Notes under the pieces: model-generated
What the model saw: only the letters and a program-made list of their open reading frames with translations
What the model was told of the DNA's origin: nothing
The model's database searches: none
Assembly (NCBI GenBank): GCA_015680685.1
Contig: MNCI01008099.1
Coordinates: 77,032-141,031, forward strand
Source: Gnetum montanum
Lineage: Eukaryota > Streptophyta > Gnetopsida > Gnetales > Gnetaceae
Direction of reading: 5' to 3'
DNA: 64,000 nucleotides
Shown: positions 36,430 through 49,680 of the stretch, one piece after another
How positions within the stretch are numbered: the stretch's first letter is position 1
How the letters are laid out: every line of letters begins with the position of its first letter
Translations under genes and position numbers: made by a program

Positions 36430-38600
36430 GTTTTACCACTTTGTGAACTTTCTTAAGATCAAAATAAAGAATGTACTATTAAATATTCCATTTATTAAGC
36501 CATAGAACTCCCTTATGGAGCCATCATTTATCATGGATTTCTATCATTATTTTTTTGAAGTACTTATCTAATGAAGATGTAGGAAGATTATAAGTGTAGG
36601 CTATAAACTTATAAATAACTCAACTTTTAAGAGAATTGTCTCTTCTTCAAGAAGATAATATCATATTGTATGTATTTCCTTACTTTAAATTCATTAAGTA
36701 GAAACAAACTTTCAAATTTTTTCTATTTATTTTTAATATTTATTTGATAGACCAAGACCTAAAATAATACACCCATAAAGAATAGTTAGCTGAACAATGA
36801 TATGATATAGTTGTTTTTAGATATCACAATTTAAAATAGATTTCTTCTTAAATTTTCTTTTTTAAAAAATAAGACTTTTATACCTCTACAACTCTTTTAG
36901 TAATACATTGATTCTATATGTAATTGCAAGACCATTCTAGAGTAAGTTACTTTAAGTAAAAATGAAAATGAATTTTTATTTTCATCTACTAAGAATCTTT
37001 AGATATATTAAATGCATTTTAGACATCATTTTATGAAATTTTTTTGTACATAACTTAGTGTAACTCATTGGAATCACACTTGTGGCTTGGATTTTCCAAC
37101 TAACATCTCATTATTTACTTGTTCATTTCCTATAGTAAAATTGTACATATTATTAAATGTGTCACAAATCATGATTTTAGTTGTTTGAACATTAACTTTA
37201 ATTACTGAATGATAATAAAATTCATAAAAAAATATTAAGATTTTGTTGTAATTCACCCATTTACTTTAAACTATTATTATATTATTATTTTTAATACCAC
37301 ATTATTGTAGCCATAATCTTTCCTCATGGCACCACCTTAGTTGCTAAAATTTTTAGATGGTTTCTTCTAAGCTATTTTTGCTATTTTTATTGTCCAAATA
37401 GAATGGTAAGAATTGATACATTAATTTAGTTTCCAATGGTAATAACTTAGTTTTTAATAAAAGTACTATATATGGGACTTGAGTTTTCATCTTGAATTCA
37501 TAAAGCAAGAATTATTTTTAATGTTTATTAATATTCTTTCATGAATTCTGATCAAGATCTTGATTCCATACTATACTTCCATAAAGTACTATAGCTTGTA
37601 TAATTATTTTTAAAATATATTTTTGAATTATCCAAATCAAAATATTATGATTTCTATATTTGTTCTTCATTATATGGAAAGTCTTCTAGCCATTTATAAT
37701 CCCTATTATATATAATGCTTTTACTTTTAAATTTTAGAGCAATCTACTCCCAAATATTTATATTTTTCTAAAATCTTAAGTTTTTTTATTATTTATCTAG
37801 AAAGTATAATCTTTCTCATTAGTTCCAAACATTAGCACTTTTGTTAACATTCACCTTCATTTTTATATATTCATAGAATTTTTCTGGTTGATGCAATATT
37901 ATTTTTAACCTTGTTTCTAAATTGACAATTAATGCTACATTATTTGTAATGATTAAAAGTTGCATTCATGATTGATCCATTTTAATGGCATAGTTTATAG
38001 ATACCTCCAATCTATTTTTTTTAGTTTATTCATAAAAATGTCAAATAATGTTGGTGAAAGGGGATAGTCTTTCCTTACTTTTATATTATTGTAAAACTAA
38101 AAAGATTTTGCAGTTTCTATATTTTTAATTTCGAAATCATTTCTCTATAGAAATTTTAAATGACATTGACTAAACTAGAATCAACTTTAAGTTTAATAAG
38201 TCTACTCCATAAGTATTCTCTCATAAAAAAATTAAACACATTAGCAAAAAAACAAAGAAAATACATGTTATCTTTTATTTTTCCTTTGCTTGTTCAATGA
38301 AATAAGAGTAACTAGATGGTATATTGTAGAATACTTTCTTCTAAATCCTACTTGTGAAACTATACATAAATTATTTTTCTTTGTCAAACATTTGAATCTT
38401 TTTTCCTAAAATGATATTAACAATTTTGCAAATAAGTTACTAATCATAATCAATTTATAATTATTTAAATATAATTTTTATAAAAAGTATAATAGCTCTA
38501 CTAATCATTTATTGTTTGGTCAAATCATTTTACTTTTAATGATATCTTTAGTTCTAATTTTAATTTTATAACTAAATCTATATAAGAATTTTAAGTTATG
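36430..38600 (-). mobile_element. Antisense LINE fragments, at least two
   Basis: Minus-strand non-LTR retrotransposon remains. Reading from 38340 down: a region like the start of the palm, YPLSPTLFDIFMN near 38060, a decayed catalytic box reading TNNVALIV near 37945, YKYLGVD near 37755 and LYGSIVWN near 37575. A second RT tail follows: KVNVQTTKIMI within 37256-37074, then ILYGCIILG near 36770. Two copies of the same landmark order show two fragments lie side by side. Both are full of stops and shifts. Confidence 0.75.
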
Positions 38601-39069
38601 GTACAAATGCCATTATTGGATATAAAACCATGCCAAATCTAATAGATGAATTTCCTTTTTTTCCTTTTTCAAATTTTTCAGATGCTAGGAATTCCCTAGA
38701 TGTAATGTGTAGTAGCCATAAAGGCCTATAGTTATTGAAAATGGGCAATTGCTTACAAAGAAATAAAGATTTAGCTCTTCATAGAGGTGAATGATGAGAA
38801 AGAACTCATGTAGTAAACCCTATTTTGTTGGGACAAGGCCAGAATGATGATGATGATGATATAAATACCATTGGAATTATGGTGAATTAATGAATATGGT
38901 AAATTAAGAGTTCCAAAAAATGCCATTGGTATTATGATGATCCTATAGGATATGACAAAATGAAACTAAAATTGAATTTTACTTATGTCCATTGAAATTC
39001 TATTGAATTTGTTAAATCTCACTAGTTTTGAAATTTCTTTTATAGAATTTATGTTAAAATTGAGCATGT

Positions 39070-39175
39070 GACTTTAGGGTTTATTAATACTACTAATTAG
39101 AATTGAACCCATAACTAAAAATTTCCAAATAAAAAATCTTTTCACTAGGCTAATATCTCTAATTATAAATTAAAA
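39070..39175 (-). repeat. tRNA-derived SINE, copy 1
   Basis: Minus strand: TTAGCCTAGTGAAAAGATTT resembles a tRNA A box, followed by a conserved middle and GGGTTCAATTCT as B box. Same order and near-identical words as the copy at 39440-39515. Confidence 0.6.
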
Positions 39176-39384
39176 GGATGGATTGCTAGGCAAGGGGAGG
39201 AAGGGAGTTGACAAATGTCAAATCCCTAAAAAATAAATAATAAATAATAAATTTAAATAATATCATATTATTAGAGTCTAAAAAAAGCCTAATTATTTTT
39301 GCAATTGTGTGTATGTGTGTGGGTGGGTGGCGTAGGGAAGGGNGGCATGGGGTTTGGATGAGGTTAGAACCCTAAAATAAGTTT

Positions 39385-39515
39385 AATATAGGTACATCCC
39401 AAGATATATAGTCTAATTAGAAAATTATAACTTAGTATTACCCACCAGAATTGAACCTATGACTTAGAGTTTTCAAATCAAAAGTCTTACTACTAGGCTA
39501 ATACCTCATTGTTAA
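39385..39515 (-). repeat. tRNA-derived SINE, copy 2
   Basis: The best-kept member. Minus strand reads TTAGCCTAGTAGTAAGACTT (A box region) and CATAGGTTCAATTCTGG (B box), about 30 bases apart as in a tRNA, followed by a tail with GACTATATATCTTGGGATG. Two copies within 350 bp plus a third at 33345-33435 support a dispersed family. Confidence 0.65.
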
Positions 39516-41699
39516 TGGTTTTGGAAATACCTTTTAGATTTTCATTTTTACAAAAAATCATGAAAAGCTTATCCTTTAGGATAAGAAAAAAAATAAGATA
39601 AAAAATAATCCATGTAATTTTCCATTTTATTGAAATATTTATGAGTGAATAAAACTAAATAATAATCTCAATCTCATAAGTCTCCTTAAATCCTAGCTTA
39701 TTTTACATGCAAAAAGGCATGTCCCATCAAATGCCTATAAAAATAAAGACATATTATGTTGTAATTAACTTACATGAATAAAACATGATTTTATTTTCCA
39801 ATTTCTTATTATTATCATTAATTCATTAGTAAAATCTCATCACCATCAAACTGATATTCAACCGAGGCCTATCTTAGGTAGGAACTAAATGATAATACAA
39901 AGCATGTATATTGAATCATTAGATCACATAAGTAAATCATTAAACATAGCAAAAGATTATAAATCAATCTATAAGAATCTCCAAAGAAAATGATCAAATA
40001 AGCATGCTACATGCACAAAACCAACATAATATACCATCATCCTCTAACAATACATTACATAAAAAGCATGTTTAAGGTTGGTACATAGTAAGCACATATC
40101 ATATAACATTACTACATTAGTCTATGTGAACAACACAAGTTCTACCACTATAAAAATCATATAAATATTATACATAAAAAGTCATAGCTCACAATTAGTT
40201 CAAACCCATACCATTTGCAAATGCGTCCATCTCACATGTAAAGATATCTACTAGAAGACACACAAATACAAAACCAAGGCATCCATCACCTCCCATGGAC
40301 CTATTGGCCTCCTAAGCTTCCAATTCCATTACCTCCAAATATGAGGATTAGTATTTGACTAAGTACAAGTTGTTACACATCCTTTGCAGATGTGAAGTAT
40401 AATGCTATTCTAAAGGTGAGGTGTGGGGAAGTCATTGATAAACCTACAATATAGTTAGTACATCTTATGTCATGCACCACACATACATATCACATCACAT
40501 CATAGTCATATTTAAGTTATCAACCATAAAACCCACTAAATACTAAACCTCTATCACACACACATGACATGTAACAACACCTATTCTTAGCATCTTGTGC
40601 TCTAAGGGATCATGATACTAACACATTCTTATGATGTGATTTTACATGAATTATGCATATAACACACAATTAAAACATAACATAAAATACATAACACATG
40701 TTTCCCAATAGCTAATGCTCTAAGGAATCACCACCAAGAATCCTACTTAAAAGCTAGTAATCCTACTAAAACCTAGAAGCCACAAACCAAAGCATAAAAA
40801 TTCTTCCTATGAAATTTTGAATCCTTTAAAATTTTAAGCAAGCCTTCCTAACTATAGCCTACCTAGCACTAGCTTCCAAATATCCTATAAATCACTAAAT
40901 TAGGTTGAGAAATCATAGAAGAAGAAGAAAGGAAATAGAAAACCAAGATGCATGATTAGAAGAAGAAATGAGAAAAAATGTTTAATGATTTATTTAAAAC
41001 TAATAAAAACTATTTTATTTATGATTTTATTTTTTCTAAGGTTTTCCATTCATTTTCTCCATCCCAACATATATTAAAGAACCCACATGCCATAACACGC
41101 TTACACAACATCTAATCTAGATATTGATAAACCATCATAAATTATTCATCACATAATAATGGAACTACATAAATATCATAAAATTATGCCATCTAATCTC
41201 ATAACATAACATGGATGACATGCAAACATCATGGCCTCATAACATGATTAGTTAAATAACATTGATACTATACTCATAATGCATAGTTATCGCACATAGT
41301 TCAAGGTCATACCTACTTGATGTTTAGTCTTCTCCCATAACCTTCTTAATTTGCTAGCTACAAATATTCTAATACATATCTAACAAGATTAGTGTGTAGA
41401 ATCATGGTATCATAATTAATTAAAACTAAATATTTTATTACATCCATAGACAAGAAAATGATCTATTGAATAGAAAGAACACTCATCTTATAGAAAATAA
41501 ATATAGATTCAACGAAGTGGCTAAGTGCTACTCGATGTATAAAAAAATTCATAAAAGTTTTTCTCTATAATACTATATTTTTAATAAAAATTATTAGTTA
41601 AAGGACAAATAGAAAAAACATGGTACTCATCCTCAAGAGTTGATGATCCGTAAATCCTACATGTAAGTTCTTCTATAGAAAGATTAATTTTTCTTTCAC

Positions 41700-44342
41700 T
41701 TTCTATCTCAAGTCAATTTGAACTTAAATGAAAATTTTTGTTTAAGATGTTAGATCTAATTTGAATTTAGTTATAAGATAGGAAAATTTTGAATCAAGTT
41801 GATTATCTCTAGTGTGCTCTACGTAAAATTTTTTCTTTCCTTTCACATTTGATCATATTTTTCTAAGCATGTGCTATTTAAGTAATTTACATATGTGTTT
41901 AGTATTATGTTGTACTACTTCCAATGAGAGATTACATATTTTTAGCCATTGTATTCACTAAAAATACCATTCTTGTTCTTTTGTATCTTCAAGAGCTTCT
42001 ATAGAAAATTTAACTTAGTTTCTACTAGTTTGTAAATATAGCTAATGAATTAACAAAGAGCTTTAGCTTCTAATGGGAGTAAGTCACATTCTAAAAGTAA
42101 CATATGATAAGGTGTTTGTATCTTCATCTTTAATTCATTTAATAAAAACATTTTTTACATCCTTCTAGTGGCTTGATAATTTTATGCAGTAAGGGCTAAC
42201 CCCCATACAATACACCCATACAATAATGTAAGATAAATAATAACTTGTAAATTTTGTTTTCTAATGTTCTAATTCCATAATCCTAATGATTTGCATTTGT
42301 TTTGAATAGCATTTAGTGCTTTAATTCCCTGTGCTATTCTCTCCTTGAAACAATTATTCTATTTATAATTACTTACATAATGGAGACCCAAAAATATAAA
42401 AGAGTTCACTATTTCTATATTTCTAGATCCAAAACTAAAATTATAATGTGTATTTCAAGTATACCATATCATCATTCTTTTTCTATATTGAATTGAAGGC
42501 CATAATAAAATAAATTTTTTCTAAAAGTTGCAACATATTTTACATACCTTTCTCAGAAGTAGAAATTAAAGTTCCATCATTTGCATAAAGAAGTAAGTTC
42601 AGTACATGGGATCTAATTTTGATAGCATGCTTATGATTTTCTACATAGATCCAAAGTCGTAACTCATTAATAATGAGGTTAAAAAGAGTTTGGGATAAAG
42701 GACATTGTTGTTTCACTTTAATATAGCTTTGAATTTAAAACTTCTCTCATGAATCCTTATCTTTAAGCTCAATGATAACTTCTTCATATAACTTTTGTAT
42801 TACTATCATCAACTTTGTTAAGATGCCTAAACTATTTAGGCATAACTATAAATTTTAACAAATCATTAAAATATATGCTTTTGTAAAGTCAAGAAAATAA
42901 ATAAAAATTTTTTTATTAGCATTTTTTATAGATTCCATACAATATATAAGTATAACTAGATGGTCAATTGTGAAATGGTTCTACCTGAAACTAGCCTAAC
43001 ACATTGCTTTTATGTTATTATCATCTACCAAGTGCTACATCGTTTTTCAAAAGTAGTTCCTAATAACTTAGCAAAAATATTACATACAATTATCATACAA
43101 TAGTTGTTTAAATTATTTTATCACATTTTTATATAAAAGTACTACCTTGTTGACTTTCCATTATTAATTCAAGCCATTCTTCATAATCAATTTTAGTTGA
43201 TGTTAAATTTATTTATGAATATAAGTCCCTATCCATTTAACCAATTTATCATACAAACTATCAGAATTAATAGCTTTTCTAGTTGTCAATCTATTAATGT
43301 CTTATATGACTACATTCATAGAAAATTAAATAAAATCATGCTAAGAATTAAAATACTAATTAAAAACTTCTCTCAGAAGGAGATTATTATAGAGTGCACA
43401 AACTTCATGAAAGAAAAATTAAGCGATAGAGAGACTATGGCCTAAAAATATTTCTAAAAACTTTTAGGCTCCTTTTATATCATATATACAAAATGTTATT
43501 ATTCTTAGATGAAAATTTTCTTCTTTTCTTTTAATTATGCATTTGTATTGCCTAATCAAATGTTGTCTTTGATTTCTATTAGTTGTTTTAATGTCCCTTC
43601 TAGCAGACACACAATGATCATCAAATCAATTTTTTAAACATGAGTCTAGTAATTATTAGTCAGTTGTTTAGCTACCATAAATAATATTTTCTATAACTCC
43701 TTAACATGTCCTTCAACGTTCCACTAATTTTGTACCACCTCATATTTTCTTAGCCTCTAATGTCATTCTAATTTGGTATTTTGTTTCTTATTTTCAATAT
43801 CATGAAATACATTGATTTGTAATAGAAAATCTAAATGATGATGACATGATTCCACCAACTCATCTCATACTTTAAATTCTATGATATACAAAATATTTGC
43901 AATAGAGGATAAAGGGAAATCAATAAAGACATATCTTGAGATCTTATAAAAGTGAATGCAATAGAATGTGCAATATGTATAAGATCATTACAGATGAGAA
44001 GGTCTAGAGGTTTTGTCTATTCCAAACATTGTTCTTATATTTTATTAATATTAATATTTTTAGAGTATTAAAGCAAAGAATGATCTAAATCAATGCTTAT
44101 GTCACCATTTTAACACTGTTACTAAATAAGTTCAATTTGCTAGGAGTCTACTCTAGCATTAAAATCTCTATAAATAAAAATAGTTTCTTCTATTCTAAAA
44201 TCTATAATATCTATTTCTATATGTTGAAAAAGATAGTTTTTAGATAGACAGATTATTTTTGAATATAGTTTCTCTAGGGGTAAAATAACAAAAGCCAAGA
44301 AAAGCATAACATGCTAGTGATGAATTTTAATCCAAACATATT
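41700..44342 (-). mobile_element. Antisense LINE, fairly complete, broken
   Basis: Minus-strand non-LTR element. From high to low coordinates: endonuclease C-terminal part (44342-43870), then RT with YFLDFTKAYIL near 42880, KQQCPLSQTLFNLIINEL near 42695, a catalytic box LLYANDGTLIS near 42580 (second Asp to Asn), and the 3' landmark LYGCIVWG near 42215. The upstream endonuclease half is probably the inverted piece 44344-45346, where the frame shows YRDFNARVD. Many stops and shifts. Confidence 0.75.
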
Positions 44343-45346
44343 NTGATGGAGAAGATAAAGAGTTTATTTAGAGGCATCGTAGTCACTTTAAGTAGAGCAA
44401 TCATAGGAACAAGATTGAAATAAATGAAGATCACACACATAAGGAACTTGCAAAAAGAGTTGATAAATGAGAAAAAGTTAAAGTTGCACGTAATAAGTAC
44501 TTTATTCCATATTTGAATGCTAGTAATGTGGTAGTTATTATAGATAAGAAATATTCAAAAATCATTTTCCAAAAACATATATGATTTTTATGTTATGGTT
44601 TTATTGATACTGATGGTGGCATTGCAAAAAAAATTTATTTTGTAAATAGTATTGGTTTCTTTGATTGTTTTGATATTTTTGATTTAGTAGAAACATTGGA
44701 AAATTAGGGATCTAAGGATTTGGTTATTTTAGGTTTTATTAAATTTTCTATAAAGAATATTAAAGAGTGTAGAAGAGGAAGACCCTCTAGAGGAATTATT
44801 TACTTAGAAATTCTTTGAAGTAATTTGTGTAGCTACATAAGATAGATGAGCATAGGTAATATGTTTGGATTAAAATTCATCACTAGCATGTTATGCTTTT
44901 CTTGGCTTTTGTTATTTTACCCCTAGAGAAACTATATTCAAAAATAATCTGTCTATCTAAAAACTATCTTTTTCAACATATAGAAATAGATATTATAGAT
45001 TTTAGAATAGAAGAAACTATTTTTATTTATAGAGATTTTAATGCTAGAGTAGACTCCTAGCAAATTGAACTTATTTAGTAACAGTGTTAAAATGGTGACA
45101 TAAGCATTGATTTAGATCATTCTTTGCTTTAATACTCTAAAAATATTAATATTAATAAAATATAAGAACAATGTTTGGAATAGACAAAACCTCTAGACCT
45201 TCTCATCTGTAATGATCTTATACATATTGCACATTCTATTGCATTCACTTTTATAAGATCTCAAGATATGTCTTTATTGATTTCCCTTTATCCTCTATTG
45301 CAAATATTTTGTATATCATAGAATTTAAAGTATGAGATGAGTTGGT
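43854..45346. repeat. Perfect inverted repeat, 489-bp arms
   Basis: The left arm 43854-44342 is the reverse complement of the right arm 44858-45346. The arms have equal length and no difference in the stretches I compared. The 515-bp centre is 44343-44857. A single N stands immediately after the left arm (44343) and another immediately after the right arm (45347). Confidence 0.9.
44344..45346 (+). other. LINE endonuclease piece, probably misoriented contig
   Basis: On the plus strand this encodes LINE endonuclease remains: GRPSRGI near 44790, then LKTIFFNI near 44960, and FIYRDFNARVD near 45020, like the GDFNAR box of the family. The neighbouring LINE lies on the minus strand. Turned around, this piece would overlap the last 489 bp of the left contig exactly and extend that LINE toward its 5' end by about 514 bp. 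Single Ns bound it on both sides. Confidence 0.7.
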
Positions 45347-45347
45347 N

Positions 45348-45477
45348 CATAGGTTGGCACATACACTGTGATATTAGATATTTGACATCGCATCTTGGGG
45401 CCTGATATTGGGTATTTGATATCAAGGCTCCAATATTAGATACGTGATATTAGAGCACTACAAGATATGATTCATCA
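45348..45477 (-). repeat. 3' LTR fragment of element III
   Basis: Minus strand starts TGATGAATCATATC at 45477 and continues for 130 bp of U3 with repeated GATATT and GACATC words, as in elements I and IV, until the N at 45347. The sequence left of the N belongs to another piece, so the missing LTR part may be an assembly loss. Confidence 0.75.
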
Positions 45478-45495
45478 TACCTCCATGACTAAATG
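45478..45495 (-). promoter_or_regulatory. Polypurine tract of element III
   Basis: Minus strand CATTTAGTCATGGAGGTA directly before the 3' LTR; the same word TTAGTCATGG precedes the 3' LTR of IV. Confidence 0.7.
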
Positions 45496-47200
45496 AAAAC
45501 TCATCCTTGAGTAAACAAGAGGAGAAACAAGTTCCTTACAAAATATTAGGAAGGTATAAGATTCTTAACTGATATGCAAATTGAATTAGATGGAACAAAT
45601 AGATTCTAAATGCCCAAGTATACATATTTATAATTTCTTACAAAATTGGATGTTCATGATAATAGAATTGAACACCTTGGATAAAACTAACATCTAACTC
45701 CTTTGGCAGCTAAAGAGTGAGGGAGAAGATTCAATGATCATGAAGGGTCCTCATTGCATGTTGTTTCTATATCTTCCTTGATGAAGATAATCTTGTGTCC
45801 AGTTCACACTTCCCACGACAATCACAAAAAAATTATAGATTAGTGTGAAATGTGTAATGTATAACTTTTAAGTACCTTGTCTCATTGGTAGTTACACTTG
45901 GCTAGGTTGTGATTATGGTGGATTGATTTCATTAATAGTGTTAGCGGGAAGGCTAAAAAATAGGGTGAAATGAATAAGTAGTCAATTGTTAAATTCTAAA
46001 AATTCCAAACATGATGAAATTCTTAAAGAGGATTAAATAATTCAAAATAATAAAAAGAGGATTTCACTAAAAAATGTTGTGAAGATGCACACAATTGGAT
46101 GTCATTGATGGGACACACAAAAGGATTTGATTGTGAGAAAGTCTAAGCGTAAAGAACTTAACTAACCTGACAAAAAGTTATGCAAGTGGATTCTTCACAA
46201 AGTAGGCACATGCCCTTTATTGCCCTTACATAATTTCAAATTGAGGAGTTTGTGGGCCCCATGGATTATTAATGGTTATGGAAAGTTAAATACAAAAACC
46301 TGAAAGAAACTACCTATGAATTTTGACACATTAAACCAAGATAGTGAACAAGAACATGAAATTAGTAGTGAGGTGAGACATGAAAAAAATAGATGGATGA
46401 GAGAGAGAGTGGAATGTAGTTCCTGATTAAGGTCACATGAAGTCTCTTGTGAATTTTGTGGTTAAATGACCTAATAAAATCCATCCTTAGTCTAGACCAA
46501 AATCAACCACATTTAGTGACATCGCATTACCACTCTAAGACTAGTCCACCCGACTGAGATACAAAAGTGCTCCCATAGAACAACCAGCATTCCTTATTAA
46601 GGAAGAAAAGAGAAGTAGGAAGTGAGATAGGGCCTTAGTTAGAGAGGATGTTTAGGTATGGGTAACATGTCTTTCTAGTCCCATAACCAGTGCTTGTAGC
46701 CCATTTATGTTTTCTAAGGTGTTCATTTTTTTTTCTTTTCTTTCTTTTGATGATGATGGGAAGAAAACCATGCAAAGACTTATTCAACTTCTTATTATTA
46801 GTCGACATGGAATTAAGAAATATATGAAAACACACATGCATCCAAGTAGAAAAGTACAAAGGATACTGAGTTCCCTTGAAGTCATACCTTGTTCAAACCT
46901 TTGAATCCTTTCCAAATTCAGGAACTACCAAGGTCAGAAATTTGTTAAAATTTTAATAATGAAAAAGGGACCTCATATTTCTAGAATAAGAAAAACCATA
47001 GAGTTTGTGGATGGGTTGATGTTGTGGACTCACTACCTATTTCATGAAAAAGAAACCATGTCCTAGTTATCAGTAACAAGATTCAAAGCGAGAATCCAAA
47101 TACCAATAATCAAATTACTAGATAGCACATGTCCACATTAAGCAAACCACACTATACCTAGCTAGNGTCATCTTCCCTACAACTAAGTTACAAGAAAGAG
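45496..47200 (-). other. 3' non-coding region of element III
   Basis: No frame with a recognised motif. Blocks match element I: the segment around 46700-46420 reads in reverse like 6120-6440. A single A-rich module (about 46720-46790, minus strand) stands where element I has four tandem modules and IV a long purine run. A single N is at 47166. Confidence 0.6.
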
Positions 47201-47249
47201 ATCCAAAAAATTAAGCATGATTGAAATTTGAGTTTTCTAATTCTAAGAT

Positions 47250-48300
47250 CATAGCACTTTTATTGAATGCCTTGTGTAACTGCTTAGATGATAGGGCCAC
47301 CAATTAATTTTCTTCTAGCAATTTAAGGTTAATTAATCTTTCTTTTTGTGCTAGATTTAAGTTAAGGTTAAGGACATAGGTTGTTAAAAGTGTATGAACC
47401 TTGAATTGAATAGGAAGTATTGGTAATTTTCCATATACCAAATCATAGGAAGAATAACATATAAGGAGTTTTCATGTTGAGTAGTAGGCCCAAAGGGCAT
47501 CATTGAATTTTGTACTCTAGTCCCTCCTATACTTGCTAATAGTTCTCATTAGGAAATTTGTGATTTGCCTATTTGTAACCTTAGCTTAACCATTGGCTTA
47601 GAGTGGTAGGGTGTTGTTAGTTTATGTTAAACCTTCAAGAATTACATAAGCTTCCAAAAGGCAGTGCCTATAAAGTGGATTCTATTGTCAAAAATTAATG
47701 CACATGGCACACCAAACCTATTTACAACATTTTGTTGTACAAGGTGAGTAGTAGTAGAAGATGTACAGTCAGTGATGACTATTGCTTCTACCTATTTCAT
47801 AAAATAGTCAACAAAAACTATGATGTAGGACTTTCCATTTAACATGAGCATGATGGGATCATAAAATCAATGCCCCAAATGTCAAAGAATTCTAGTGGTT
47901 GGATCCACTATTAAGGTCTCTCCATTCGAGCAATCATTCCACCATCTCATTGGAAACATTCACCAGAGTGGACAAATTGGTGAGCATCCCTAAAGATTGT
48001 TGGCCAATAGTACATTGCCATCAATATTTTAATGGTTATGCATCTCCTAGCATAGTGGCCCCCACAAGGACTTCATGAGCATCCTAGAGAATGCACAGTT
48101 GATTAGCATTAGGGACATACCAATGAACCGGGCCATTGGTGCACACCTTGTAGAGTTGTCTGTTGATCTTCATGAATTATTTTATTTGGTGAAGAAACTA
48201 TTATTTCTTTTGGTGGTGAAATCCTTGTGGAATCTCTTAAGTGAGAAGATAGGTGAAAATGCCATTGTACCATTTAGGCTCAGTGGGCAATAATTTAGCT
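47250..48300 (-). pseudogene. Integrase, broken (element III)
   Basis: From 48030 downward: YWPTIFRDAHQFVHSGE, a zinc-binding segment in which the first cysteine is changed, then GIDFMIPS near 47870 with the first catalytic Asp, a VVNRFGVPCALIFDN block near 47720 holding the second Asp, and near 47440 YDLVYGKLPILPIQF, a C-terminal block typical of Athila-type integrases. Several shifts. Confidence 0.75.
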
Positions 48301-48329
48301 ATAGCCTCCAAAAAAAGGAGTTCATCAAA

Positions 48330-48760
48330 AAATAGATCAGATAGTGGATCATCCTCCTCTTTGTAGTCCAATCACAAATAAGATAAGTGGTTAGCAACCA
48401 CATGCTTAGTTCCTTTTTGATCTACCATCGTAAGATTGAATTATTGTAAGCTCTCTAGTCATTGTATGATAAGGGGGCTCACCATTGGCTTATTCATGAA
48501 GAAATAAATGGCACTATGATCTGTATGCACAAACACTTTGTATCCAAGCATTTAATGCCTAACCTTTTCTAGAGCAAACACCACTACTATCAATTCCTTT
48601 TTTGTGGTGTTGTAGTTTAGTTGTGCATCCACAACACTTTAGCTTGCACAGTGGATGTAATATGAATGTTTCTTGTCATCCAACTAAGTAAGCATAGTTC
48701 CCAAGGCATAATTTGATGCATTCATCATAACATGAAATGGTCTAGACTAGTCAAGTTCTT
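48330..48760 (-). pseudogene. RNase H, broken (element III)
   Basis: Reads YDECIKLCLG near 48720 in one frame, TTKKELIVVVFALEK near 48590, then GYKVFVHTDHSAIYFFMNK near 48520 with the late catalytic Asp and His. Order and spacing fit Ty3/gypsy RNase H. It continues into a short tether before integrase. Confidence 0.75.
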
Positions 48761-48799
48761 ATAGAATTAGAGTTTCTACAAGTTTTTCCTTTAGTACTT

Positions 48800-49680
48800 G
48801 GAATGTTTTTTCACATTCCTTGGTCTAGAAAAATGGAACATCCTTCTTTGTTGGCTTAACCAATGGTTTTTCAATCTTAGAGAAATTTTCTATGAGTCGT
48901 TGGTAGTAGCCAGTGTGTCCAAGGAATGACCAAACATCTTTGATGATTTTTGGTTAGTGGGTAATTCCTTGGATGATCCTTATTTTTTAGGGTTAACCTT
49001 TAATTCCTGATTATGCAATTTTGTGCCCCAACACAATGCCCTCTTCGACCATTAGATGACTTATTTGCCAATTGAGCTACAAGTTTGTTTCCATACATCA
49101 TTTTAGCACTTTCTCAAGGTGGTCCAAGGCTTGCTCAAATGTGGCTCCATAGGTGGAGAAGCCATCCATGAAGACTTCCATTCCACTACTAATATGCTAT
49201 TGAAAAATGCTAAGTAGTAGGTGTTGCAATGTAGTAGGAGCATTGCATAGACCAAAAGGTATCTTACAATATGCAAAGGTCCCCCAAGGACTCATGAATG
49301 TTGTGTTTTCCTAGTCCTCTAGCACAATTTGGATTTGATTATAGCCACTATAACCATCTAGAAAACTATAGTAGCAATGCCCAGATATGGTGTCTAACAC
49401 CTAATCAACAAATGACAATGGAAAATGATCCTTGAATGTTGCCATATTTAATAGCTAAAGATTTATGTAGACCTACCACTTGCCACCTTTATTTGTCATA
49501 ATCACAAGTGGACTTACCCACTCACTATTCGCAATGGGATAAATAAACCTTATCTTGAGGAGCTATTCAATTTCCTTCTTAACAATCTGCTTCAATTTGG
49601 GGTTCAATCACCTCTGTGGCTACCTCTTTGGCTTCATAGCTGGGTTAGTGTAGATGTGATGCTAGCATATCCTAGGATCA
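48800..49680 (-). pseudogene. Reverse transcriptase, inactive (element III)
   Basis: Landmarks from 49560 downward: PIANSEWVSPLVIMTNKGGK, then KDHFPLSFVD, FLDGYSGYNQIQI near 49370, IPFGLCNAPTTLQ near 49250, and MEVFMDGFSTYG near 49165. The catalytic F-M-D-D box of Athila elements has become F-M-D-G, which removes a metal ligand. The thumb block SFLGHTGYYQRLI follows near 48910. Several in-frame stops. Confidence 0.8.

Larger units (their letters stand above)
38601..41699. other. AT-rich DNA with SINE copies, otherwise unassigned
   Basis: Contains the two SINE copies listed below, a short GT-rich tract at 39309-39331 and a single N at 39343. From 39520 to 41699 I see no domain, LTR end or RNA gene. 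Confidence 0.45.

Noticed and set aside
39309-39331. GT-rich microsatellite
   Set aside because: Short and ordinary; noted only because an N lies next to it.
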